Source of the DNA: Takakia lepidozioides
Lineage: Eukaryota; Streptophyta; Takakiopsida; Takakiales; Takakiaceae
NCBI GenBank assembly: GCA_030704615.1
Contig: CM060732.1
Coordinates: 2,728,001 to 2,792,000, forward strand
DNA: 64,000 nucleotides
Reading direction: 5' to 3'
Positions 50,228 to 61,400 of the stretch are shown here, in pieces. Positions within the stretch are counted from its first letter, which is position 1. Each line of letters starts with the position of its first letter. Position numbers and translations under genes: made by a program. A model generated the notes under the pieces. The model saw only the letters and a program-made list of their open reading frames with translations, was not told the DNA's origin and did no database searches.

Positions 50228-53160
50228 ATGTCACAGTTGAAGAAGTCAGCACGACGGGGTCGGATGATGGGAAATTGGACAGAAGAGACAATGAAGGAAG
50301 CAATCAAAGAGGTTGAGAAAGGGAAGGACTCCATAAGGAAGGTAGGGGACAGGTTTAACATTCCAGCTTCATCCATTAGAGATTGGATGAGTGGGAAAAC
50401 CTCATCCAAAAAGAAAGGGCCTCGCACTGTCTTGTCCACGGAAGAGGAGGGCTCCATTGTTGATTGGTGCCTGAAAACACAGCAGACAAGCCATGGCATC
50501 ACTTTCTACATGCTGCGGAAAAAGGTGGCTGATGTGTGTCAGGGAAGAGAGACACCATTTAAGGATGGCATACCGGGGAAACGGTGGCTGGAATGGTTCA
50601 GGAAACGCCACCCCAGTGTAATCATTGAACCGGCTCATGCACTCAAAGGAAAGAAGCGGCCTGAATCAGAAAGAGAAGTTTTAGCAGGGAAGAGGAAGAA
50701 GCTGAGTCCAACAAGAACGCCGGCAATCTGTGAGGGAGATGTCTTGGCAGCTGAAATGGCTGGGAGAGACGTCTTCGGCTCTGCACTGAGCGAGCTACCA
50801 GGCTTGGTAGATACTCAGGATACACAAGGTATATTGGCCCATGCTCACATCAAAGCAGATGGAGGGGAGGGTGGATTGACGGCTGGGAGCTTTGAATTGT
50901 GGAAAGGCAAGAGCATCACGCCTAGTGACCCCAGTCATTATGCCACATTCGAGAGCAGACGTCTTCTACCATTCCAGCATGATGTGGGTTTAAGAACCAA
51001 CACGTTAAAACCAATGTAATCTGCAGTCTTACCATCTAATTCAGTAAAGCTGGATATTCTGTGCTTACATGGTACAGTGTTATGCCATCTAAAGTTTGCC
51101 TGTATTCCCACCACGTTTTTGTCTTGTAGAGGGAGGAGAGGGTGACTTGATAAATTGGGTTCAGTCTGTATTTCTAGATGGTGAAGTACTGATGAGGCAA
51201 AAGTGTCGCATCCTTTGTCAATTCTCTGCCTAGTCGGGTCCAGACCTTCAAATCTGTGTTTGAGGGAAATTTTACTTGGTTGTAGTTATCCCTTCCTTTG
51301 CATAGCAACACATGGACTAAATTTTTTTCTACTGAGCGGAGCTTGTGTGTTTCTTTTATGGTATTACAATATAGTGCATACTGTTAAGATTTCTTATCAT
51401 GGTGTCTAGTGTAGTGAAGACCTTTTCTGTGAGGGTTGTGTCCTCTCCTGGGACTGCAAGCTTGTGATCTCTTAGGGACACCAATGCAAAAGTGGGGATT
51501 CAGGCACTCTATCTGTGCTTATGATGGTTGCATCAGTGCTAGAGGAATTTTCAGTGTCTGGTGCAGGCAGTGCGTGTGCTTGTATCTCTCGCCTATCTCA
51601 CTCAGAAGGCAACCAGCAGACAGCCAGATGCTCGGTTTGTAGGTGTACACCTACCCTTCAATCTAATTTATAACCTGGACCAAAATCACATGAATCACAA
51701 TTTTGCTAACAATTGCTGGGGTTTCCTCCGCAGTGATCGCAGGGAGGTGTTCACTCTGGCATCTGCTGTGTGGAGGTAAGCTGTAGCAGTAAGTGATGAG
51801 GCCTCTTGTTTGGAGGGTGCTCATCTCCCCCTACATTGCCACCTCACCAATGTGGGGTGGACAAGACCTGCTGCTTCTGGTATTGCCAGACCACATTGGC
51901 AGCAAACCACTGGACCAGAAAAAGTTGTAAATTAGATTTGCAGCTACCAGCTAAGTCAAGACTCAAACTGCAAACTTATAAAATGAGAAGAATATATTTT
52001 GATATTTTGATAGTGCAGGGGAGTTGTACCAATCTCTGGTACTGACTTCTATCAGAAGGTCGTGGATCAATTTTCCTTGGAAAACGAGGTAACGAGTTGC
52101 ACGTTGTCCAGTTTTGTCTATTATTTTCATCATTTTGACTGTATCATCATGAGGTGACGTTTGGATGACATTTTAAACAGAAACTTCGTGAAATAGGTAC
52201 CTTCCATACCCCTGTGTGCAGAGCTGAGCAGGTGAAATTAGTAGTGTCCGTAAGGTGTTTGGCTTGACATTTGACCTGCTCTTATGTCAAAGAAATCACT
52301 GTAATCAGTGAAATAATGCTGGAGGAAATTTCTGCAGTTAAAGAGTGTCAGTCACATCTTTTCACTATTGTGCAGAGGATGAAGGTTTGGGGAATTGCGG
52401 GGCATCAAGAGATAAATGGTGTTCCTGACACAGCAGTTGTGTGGAAGTTGTTGAATTCTGAGGGTGTTGAGAGGTCTCTAGTTGCTGCCCCTCGCTACTT
52501 TCTTTGGTGCCATTTCTCTAGCAGTGCTCTCTGCTTTCTCTGGTCTCCTTTTATTGCCGGAGATCCATGTCAGTGCTGCCAACTGGGTTAGGTGGGCATT
52601 TTGCATTCAGATGATTTGGAGATGTTCAAAGCATTTGCAATTTTTCACCATGTTGGTTACCTCATCTCATGTTCATTCTCATTACCTTTTCTTTCCTTGT
52701 CGTCAGAGGCACTGCACCATTCACAAGTGATTGTTGCATGAGCTCTGGGTGCAGTTGCAGACAACTTTGTACTACTGGCTTGCCCTTGTCCAAATTACTC
52801 AAAAGCTGATGATTAAACGTGGATGCATATTTCTTAACAAGTGGTGTTTGAAAATTTCCTGCAGGCCACACAGATGACTCCAACAGTGCCAGTGATGGTG
52901 ATAGGGACAGTGATCCCTTGAGCTGGTCAAGTGGGCGCCATAGGAGTAAGACCTGGTTTCAACGTGCTGAAGGCCTTGAAGGGATTCAAGAAGTCTTACA
53001 ACAAAGCGAGGACCGCAAAGACCGTCGCCTTGACCGGCAACTGGCTGCCCAGGAGCGGTTTGCATCTGGCTACGTTGATGCCCTTGCAAGCATTGCAGAG
53101 TCATTGCGTAGCCTGGCAGCCCAGCCGCCACACTCACTACTAAGCAGCAGTGAGAGATAG
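50228..53160 (+). CDS. CENP-B/psq-type helix-turn-helix protein gene (copy B)
   Basis: The first exon opens at ATG 50228 (MSQLKKSARRGRMM) and stays open to 51019. Residues about 18-57 form the psq helix-turn-helix (TMKEAIKEV...FNIPASSIRDWMSGK) and about 70-133 the Tc5/CENP-B-type domain (WCLKTQQ...GIPGKRWLEWFRKRHPSV). It continues collinearly with exons 2 and 3 of gene A (GRDVFGSALSELPG, GFELW-like end) without introns there, so its true donor lies between about 50920 and 51019. A small candidate exon is 51734-51775 (GCAG before, GTAAGC after). The last exon, 52865-53160, starts after CCTGCAG and encodes an Asp/Ser-rich stretch, then QQSEDRKDRRLDRQLAAQER, the coiled-coil-like end shared with gene A. 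The splice path through the middle is unresolved. No catalytic domain is present. Confidence 0.65.
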
Positions 53161-55404
53161 GTTTATCAGAGACAGATCTGTAAGAAAGCGCCACTTTTGA
53201 CTACCCGCCACTGTCAGGAACTATCCCAACTCTTTATGTGAGTGCATCTTGGAGTGTCATCCATGCCGTAGGAATGGCATTCCTTGTTACAGCTAGAAAG
53301 CCAAGGGTTCGTCCAAAAGTTGCTGGTGCAGAGGGACTTGTGTAGCTAAGTTCTCCATAGATTGCTGGGTGTATGGCTGGCCACAAAAGACAGGCCAATG
53401 TGAAGATGTCATGGGTGTGTGACAATGTTGCGACTGGTTCCAGGAGAGCTTTCTTTTCTCTCTTTTCCATAAGCTCTTTGTGAATGGTACAACTTATTTA
53501 TTTCTCTCTTCTTGCGTCCTTATGGTTTCTTGGTAGGAGTTCTGCTGCACGGACGTCTTTCTTCTTCGTCTGTTGCAAAGAAAGCGGCTGGCAGCCCAGA
53601 AAAAACTTCACAGCCTAGCTTTGGCAAGCCTGACTGGCCGGCCTCTTGCACTATCAAAAATCACAACTAGAGGATGACCGAGCTAGCCCCAACCAAGGAA
53701 TGAGCCAGTCACATATTGGCCGTGGATCTTGTGTGCACAAGAGTAAATCCGACTACTAGTTTTGCTACGATTCCATTCCCAACCTCAGGCGATTGTGCTT
53801 CTGTGCTTATGTGCAGAGGAAAGCATGTCCACAACATTTGGATCTGGGAACCTAGACTTCACACCATATGGAAAGAGGTTGGCAGAATGGCTCCTGCCAT
53901 GCCCACCGCAATGTTTGTTTTATAGAATGCGGTTCTTAGATGTGGGGACTGATCACTGATCTTTTTCATCAGCCTCATTTTAACCATACATGGCAAAAGA
54001 AACATGGGGCGCACAAAAAGTCTGAATCACCTGTGTGGGCCTCTCCCAATCCTGATATTGACCAAACCTCACATGTTAAATCAAATCACACCACCTCATT
54101 CCTACCATGGAATGGATTGGATCATCCCAAACTTGTCTTGCAAAGAGAGACCATTCCGGCCAAAGTTGATGTAGGTAACACACCTTTTGACAACTCGCCC
54201 TTTTCAGAGGTGGACCCGGGTTGATTGTACTTTTAATGTGTGGGTTGGTTGGTTTTTTAGCTAAAGTATCTTCATAATGATTGATGTAAGGCAATAAGAT
54301 GTTCAGCCTTGAGGCTAGTGGTTGTATGTGGGTTATTGGCTCTCTTGTAGAGAGAGACTTTGCATCATGTTGAAGTCAATGGATAAAATGTGGTCAAAGG
54401 ACCTTGCACCGTGTCAAGGCACCGATTGGTGTATTGTGCTGAGTCATGCCCCTCTCTCACCTTCCTCTTATGTTTTGCCAAAGCAAGAGAGCCAATCGCC
54501 GTTTTAGGCTTCTTGTGGAATGTAACAAGACTGCAGATATGGATACCCTCACAAACTGCCACTGTGAGAGGGCCAACCTTCCTTTCGGAGTAAGTAGGCC
54601 CAGCAGTATAAGGATAAAAGCTTCAGAACAGTCAAAGGTCGATCAGGTGGAAGGACGACCAGAGCTAAGGCACACATGCCACAGTGATCCAAATAGCAGC
54701 CCAACAAAACTGCAAAACAAGAGGAGTCTAGCTGGAAGTCCAAATTATACTTGAGTATATCATCCCACGAGTTAGGAGCTCTGGGATCGGGTAGTCCAAC
54801 ATTTTCTTCTATCTACAACAGTGATTGCCTTCTGTGACCTGCACTGCATGATAACAATGTAATTGAGAACACAATGTTTCAATTCAGAGCTACTATTTTT
54901 ACAAGGGTCCCATGCCATGTATACTGGATTTCATATGCATCAACTCCTGCTAAGAGAGACCAAAACCTGCTAGTAATAGAGGTACAAAACAACAAATAGA
55001 AATTTCTTGCGACCTGTCTTTCTAGATAAAGCCATAGGAGGTTGCCGTCGGCAGCTGAAGATGTAACTTGTGACCACAGCACTGATTCCTTTCTGGAGAG
55101 GTGAAAACCCACAAGGAAATGAGCACCCATAGAAGTAACAGGGTAATGGCCATGATGTCATCTATTACCCACCTGGAATGCCAGATATTCCTCGGCAGCC
55201 CTTTTCTATTTGAACACAACAAGCAACCCTCCTGTCCTTGAGGTTCCTTATAGTAAGTGGAAGCAAGGAAAATGGTCGCAACCAGCTCCTTGGGAAGTAA
55301 TGACATGGATTCATGAAATACATTGGCATGTCCGTGAATTGAACATGTATGAAGGTGTGGAGAAAGTTAGTAGACAAGCCAAGCTCCAGTGTAGTTAGAA
55401 ATTT
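53161..55404. other. intergenic region, no gene recognised
   Basis: Lies between the 3' ends of gene B and the homocysteine methyltransferase gene, which converge. No protein-like frame or structured repeat was seen. Confidence 0.5.
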
Positions 55405-58400
55405 CTATATAGTGTGTGTGTGGACAGGTCCGTGTAAAACTTTGGAGATGGCTTCAATAGTGCTGGGGGTGGTTCGGCAGCATCCACCAATCAGTTGGGC
55501 GCCAGCATCACGCCATTCAGCAACATACGAAACAAAGTCTGTGTCTGATTTCCCTCCACATTGCTGCACAGGACACATACAACAGACAGCACAGAATCTC
55601 AGCAATCACCCATTCTCACTGTCCTCCCTGTTTAACAAGTTTTTATTTTGTACTTCAGCCACCTTTGCCCCACATTTCCTTAGGCCTGTTTGCTGATTTC
55701 CATGTGAATTTTTTTTACCTATAATCCCATCACCCACAGGGGTGAGTCCTGTACTGGAAATAGTGAGCCTTCAGGACAATAAGTGACTCCGACATAGACT
55801 GCAGAGGCCATTCACTGCAGCATAGCTGAACCAAAGAGTGTACAGGGATTCTTGTATAGTTGTCATGGAGACACAGGGCAACTGAGTGGGGGAAGCAACT
55901 TACAATCCACTCCTTGTTGATGCCGTCCCAGGACTCTCCACTGTTTGGATAGATCACTATGGGCTTTGATGTCACCTGGTCTTCCACAAAAAGCCAAGCA
56001 GGTGAAAATGAAGATACAAATCTATCTATTAACAACTTGTAAGGGCAATATTGCCAGAAGTAGATGAATAATGTGGAATGCTTCGGACAGATATAAGGCA
56101 TAGCAAATGCATCAAAACAATTCCATTTCAATCTATTTTCTTGTGCCACCAAAAAAGAAGAGAGTCCTAGGAAATTGTTACCCTTACATCCATCGAGAGG
56201 AAAGGAAGGATGTCTAATTGTCCAGTGTTTTAAAGCACACTCAAGAGAGTACTCTATGCACAACCTCAACGGGGGGTGGTCAAGCAGAACAAATAACAGG
56301 AGGGATTGCACTAGAATGTGAGAGACAATACCTGTCATCCACAACCTCAAAAACTACTGTCAATAGACCTCCAGAAGACAACGAAAATTGTTTCTGGCTA
56401 AAACAGTACCAGGTGCCTGAAGGGGTTGCCTCACAAAGTGACAGAAGACGTTGAGCCTAGGGGGTGAGTTTAACCTTGCGAGCAGCACAGATCAGGCCAT
56501 GAATGAAGCGAGGAGGGGTGCAATTGATGCCCACAGCCACAACTTTCTCGCTTCTATCTGCTACCGCAACACACTCCGCAAATGAATCCCCATTCACGAC
56601 ATTGATGCCATCCTTGGAGTTGAAAGTGATCCATGAGGGAATTTTCACGTCTTCTTGCTCTAGAAGCTCGACCAGGGCCTGCAGGAGAGGTGCAAGCAAC
56701 ACACATCATGAGGATCCCTGGTGGGCATCTAGTGGAGCAATAAACAATTGTTTGAGAAAATTGTTGCTGAAAACTTTGTCAATGCAAAGTAGACCTGGGC
56801 TTCGAGTTTAGAAGGGATGGTTTCGAGGGCCAGCAAATCAGCTCCTGCATTGGCAAGCACCAGCAAACGGCCACGGTGGAATCCCTTCAGCTTCTCAAGT
56901 GTCACATCTGGTCCATAGTCTCCACTGCACTCCCACCCAACGTCAAAAAGCATGATAACTACACACACACTCACAAGCCTCTGGAAGTTTATCAGCTCAA
57001 CAACAGGTCCATGGACAGACCCTGCACAGCTAAAATTGTTAGTCCTCACATGAACAGCCGATTTTACTCACCTTCTAGAGTAAAATTGAGGGTGAGAAAG
57101 AGAGATTGTACTCATAAGACGTTGTTTGCCGTAGCCTTGTGGCCATTGACCCCGCGCCCAGTTTGAGCGGGAACAAAAGGGACAGAACCTACCTCTGTCA
57201 GGGGCTGACGTTGGTAGTGTGACTTACCATCATATATAGAATTAATCTGGGTTTTCCAGATATCCTCTAGAAATCCCTTCACACAAGCATCAATCTACTG
57301 TGTGTGATTTGCCCAAAAACTAAGCCTCAGGAGGGCCTGGGCTTTTGGCTCAGCCTCGAGACTTTCAAAGTTGTTAAACAGGGGTACAGGCACAATTCCC
57401 TTGATAGAATTGAAGAGAGCGTCTCTTTGGTGAGAGAACCCCGGACAGTTGTATCAGAAAGTGAATACTGTCTTCAGATTGCCCACACAGCGGGCAATTG
57501 CACTCTCCCTTTCCTCTCTGCTTCTGTTTGCTGTTCAAAGGTAGGCTTCCTGCCCTGAGTTTAAATTTCAGTCTAGTGCCGAGAGTGGGTAGACCCTTGA
57601 GGTCATCCAAGATGTCCTCCCCCATGTCACTGACTGGAAACAAGTTCAGGGAAGTTTTCTGCCTAACTTCATTTTCATCAGACAATCTTATGGCAACAGA
57701 CATGGCTGAGGACACTACAGCCTCTAAGTCAGATTTATCCAGCAGGGTCAAGACTTGCGGATCCAGGTCCAGGTCCTTGAGAATCTCTTCTACTCTCTTC
57801 TGCCAGGACTTAGCCTGTTTGACAGGGCAGTCCTGTTTCCAAGATATAGAGTCGATTAACTTAGGATATCTGGTGTTGGGCATATGTTGCAGCTGACCCC
57901 ACCATCTGACCTTGAATTCATCTCGTCGGGAGCTTAAGGACGGAATGCCAAACTCACCCGAACAGCCACATTGGCTGTTTTGGAGCATGCTGACATACAC
58001 TCCTTAAGCACCCACACTTGAATGGATTCTAGAGACTTAGCCTGGTTGGAGCTATCAACCCATATAGCAGATCCGTACTCCAAGGCAGGTCTAATAACGC
58101 GACAAAGCATGGTTTTCTTAACCTCAGAGGTGACCCCTCTGCAGTGGAAAAATTTAGTGAGCCCCAGAGCTTTGCCCTTGCCAGTTTGAACAACTTTCCG
58201 GATATGTGCATCCCAATTACAATTGGAGGAGAACTCAACGCCCAGGTAAGTGTAGGAAGGGAGGACCGGGATCTCTTGGCTACCCCACTGTCACTTAAGA
58301 TCACTTCCTCCCTCTCCTCTGTCGTTGAATGCTACCACTGCACATTTGCTGACATTAGCCTCTAGCCCCCAAAAGATCAAAGTATCTCTTCGCGCAATCA

Positions 58401-61400
58401 ATCAATTCCTGGAGATTGGTTGGAGTCTCCCCTATGCCTGCGAAGTCATCGGCAAACATAAGGGCTGGTATGGTGGTATCACCCACCCTTAACCCAAATC
58501 CCTCACTTTCCACATCCTCGAGGAGTTGATTGATGAAAACATTGAAGAGTAGAGGGGAGAGAGTACATCCTTGAGCTACACCTTGGTCTATGTCAAAGAA
58601 GTTGGACTTATGTCCGTTAACAGTGACACAGCTTTGGGTGTGAGCATACAAGTTGTGGACAACTCTCCACACTGTGTCATAAGCCTTTTTGACAATGACC
58701 TCCTCATTGTGGAATTTTTCTATGCGCCACTTCCGAATCGAACGTTTCACAGATCTCTTGGTGGTGGGAAAACACCTTTTGATCTCAGTCCAAACCAGGA
58801 AGTGGTCAGAGGTACCAATATCAGTTCTGTCGATCAACACATTGGCACACTGGGGGAACAAAATTTTGTCCATTATGATATAGTCCACAATGGAATGTTC
58901 CCCAGTTTGGGATTTCTCACGAGTCCACTGCACTTGGTCACCTCTTGTCCTGTTATTCAAGGTCAAAAGCTGAAGCTCTTCTAGACAGTCAATTAACCGT
59001 CTGCCATTAGAATTCAGCTCGTCCTCACCAAAAGGTCCAATGATATCGTCCTGATGGATCCCTTTGCCCACCCGGGCATTGAAGTCCCCCAATAGTACCA
59101 CCTGACCTTTGGCAAGGAACGAAGCACAGTCCAGCTTTACATCTTCGAAGGCCTTGTCTGCGTCAGCACTAAGGGTCCCCTCTGTGGGCATGTAAACACA
59201 ACCAACAAAGAGGTCCTTTGTACTCATGTCGCCCTTCAAATTCAGTTTTAGCCAGATACTATGCTCGTACCTCAAACCCTTGTTGATAATTTCACAATTG
59301 TCAAACAAGAAATCACGGACAAAGAATCCGACCCCTTTTTGACCGCGTTTGGCAGAGGCTGCCTTGAGAGTACACATTTTACCTGCCCATTTATAACCAA
59401 TGACATCTCCAACCAGTTTATCCGACGTTTCCCATGTTTCTTGCCCAGCACAGATATGAATATCATTAGTCCGAAGAACTTGTCCCACTTCAAGTTGTTG
59501 CCTTTGGTTGGTCAACCCTGAGAAGTTGAAAGTGGCCAGCCGCAAGCCAGCCCTTTGCGTGTGAATTGTTTGTCGTCTAGGTAGCTTGTGATTGCTCCTG
59601 GACGGCCAACCGTTCTGCAAAGGGGGGACAGTTACCCATGTGTAGATTTTGCTCGTCTTGTGTAAACTTTGAGAATTGGTAAGCCATTCAGGGTACCAAA
59701 TCTTTCAGTTACACGATGCACAGGCTCCGCACACATAGGGGCAGATTTTCCGTCAGACTGCTTGGGGACAATTACCCCATGTATAGATTTTGCTCGTCTT
59801 GTGTAGACTTTGAGGATTGGTAAACCATTTAGAGTACCAAATCCTTCAGTTACACGACGTTCAGGCTCTGCACACTTAGGTACATATTGTCCATCTGACG
59901 GCTTGGGGACAATTACCCCATGTATAGAATTTGTTCGTCTTGTGTAAACCTTGAGGATTGGTAAACCATTCAGAGTACCAAATCCTTCAGATTCAGGACG
60001 TTCAGGTTCCGTACACTTAGGGGCATCTTGTCCTTCTGGCTTTTTGGATTCAACCTCATCCAGAGCATCAAACCGATTAGAAACTCTCAAGTTGAAGTTG
60101 TTGCCCTTGGTTGTCTTCCTAGAGCGCCCCATTGAATCACCAATGTCTAAGACCGCTCTCCAGCCAGTCAAGGGACGAACTTCTTTGAGATTGAATTGAT
60201 GCGGGACTCTATTAGAAGCACTTTTGGTCATTGCAACCTTCAACGTACCCCTGTTATCAAGTCTCGAGATGGTACCATTAGCCATGAAATCCAAGCCTAA
60301 GCTAGAGCATGTAGTTTTAAAGGACACATTGTCCATCCTGGGATTCACCCCAAAAACTACACATGAAGCCCCAGATTTGGCATAAGTAACCAATTCCCAG
60401 GGATCACCCTGAGGAGTGTTGATGTTGATAGGAGCTAAATTTTTGATTGTTTTCGCAGGCCATAAGTTTAAGCACAGGAACCAACCCGAGCCCAAGTGCC
60501 GAGTATGCTAGACAGAGCATACGACTGCCCAATTTGGGCGGAGGGGCTGCCCCCAAGCGGTAGGAGTCCGCTTGTTACCATTCAGAGATCACACTCCAGG
60601 GAGTTGCAGGGAATGGCCCGTATAGGCATATTCTAAAGAGGGAAAGGCCCCAAGCTTTCCAACTAAATCCAATGCACTACCTTACCTGAAGCAAAGCGCT
60701 TCAGGTCGAAACAAACAAGGACACGAGGTCACAAGGCCGGCATTTAGTCACAGAGACATTAATGTACTCCCGTTTCAAGTCCACCCAATGTCAATAGGCT
60801 TCCTAGAGGACAGGGAGAGAGGTGAGAAAGAGAGAGAGAGAGCGAGAGAAAAAAACTTCACAGCATCCATGGGGCCAGAAAGATCACTTGTGAGGATTCT
60901 AAGCTCCACATGGACAGAGCAAACCCCATGTATGCCTCACACCAGTTTCTACAGCTGAGCTAAAACAGAGGTGCCGGGTCTCCCCAGCTGAGCTGTATTA
61001 TTGCCACCCCCAAATCCCCTTCAACCTTACCAAAAAGATATTATTATATCACACAGACAGGAGCAGGGTGAGAGGGAGTGTTCCTTGAACTATAACAGGG
61101 ACATACCTGTATTCAGAACCATCAGCCAAGAAGGCCCCATAACTCCCAATAGATGCAGCCACAAGTGCGCGATGGTACTTTCCTACTTCTGCATACCCAA
61201 AGCAAATAAGTTCCTGATAATGGTCCCAAAAGCGGTCCCGTTCCGCACATGCAAAGGTGACACTCTTGCGCAGTAAAGCCTCTCCTTCCTCCCGAGATAA
61301 CCCTCTGGCTTCAAATCCCTGTAGAGTTGCCTGTGGCAATGCAAGGAGGGTAAAAGACAGTATTTCAGCACTCTCCCACAGCAAATTCAAAGCATGATAT

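Larger units (their letters stand above)
57095..60620 (-). mobile_element. LINE with ORF1, endonuclease and partial reverse transcriptase, in HMT intron 3
   Basis: It reads leftward, in the same sense as the host gene: ORF1, then ORF2 with apurinic endonuclease and part of reverse transcriptase, then the zinc-binding C-terminus and the 3' signature ATGAGTACAATCTCTCTTTCTC at about 57095-57116. It is the most complete member of the family in the window, but it has an internal deletion that removes the first reverse transcriptase motifs, plus frameshifts near 58330 and 58010. The 5' border was not located exactly. Confidence 0.85.
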
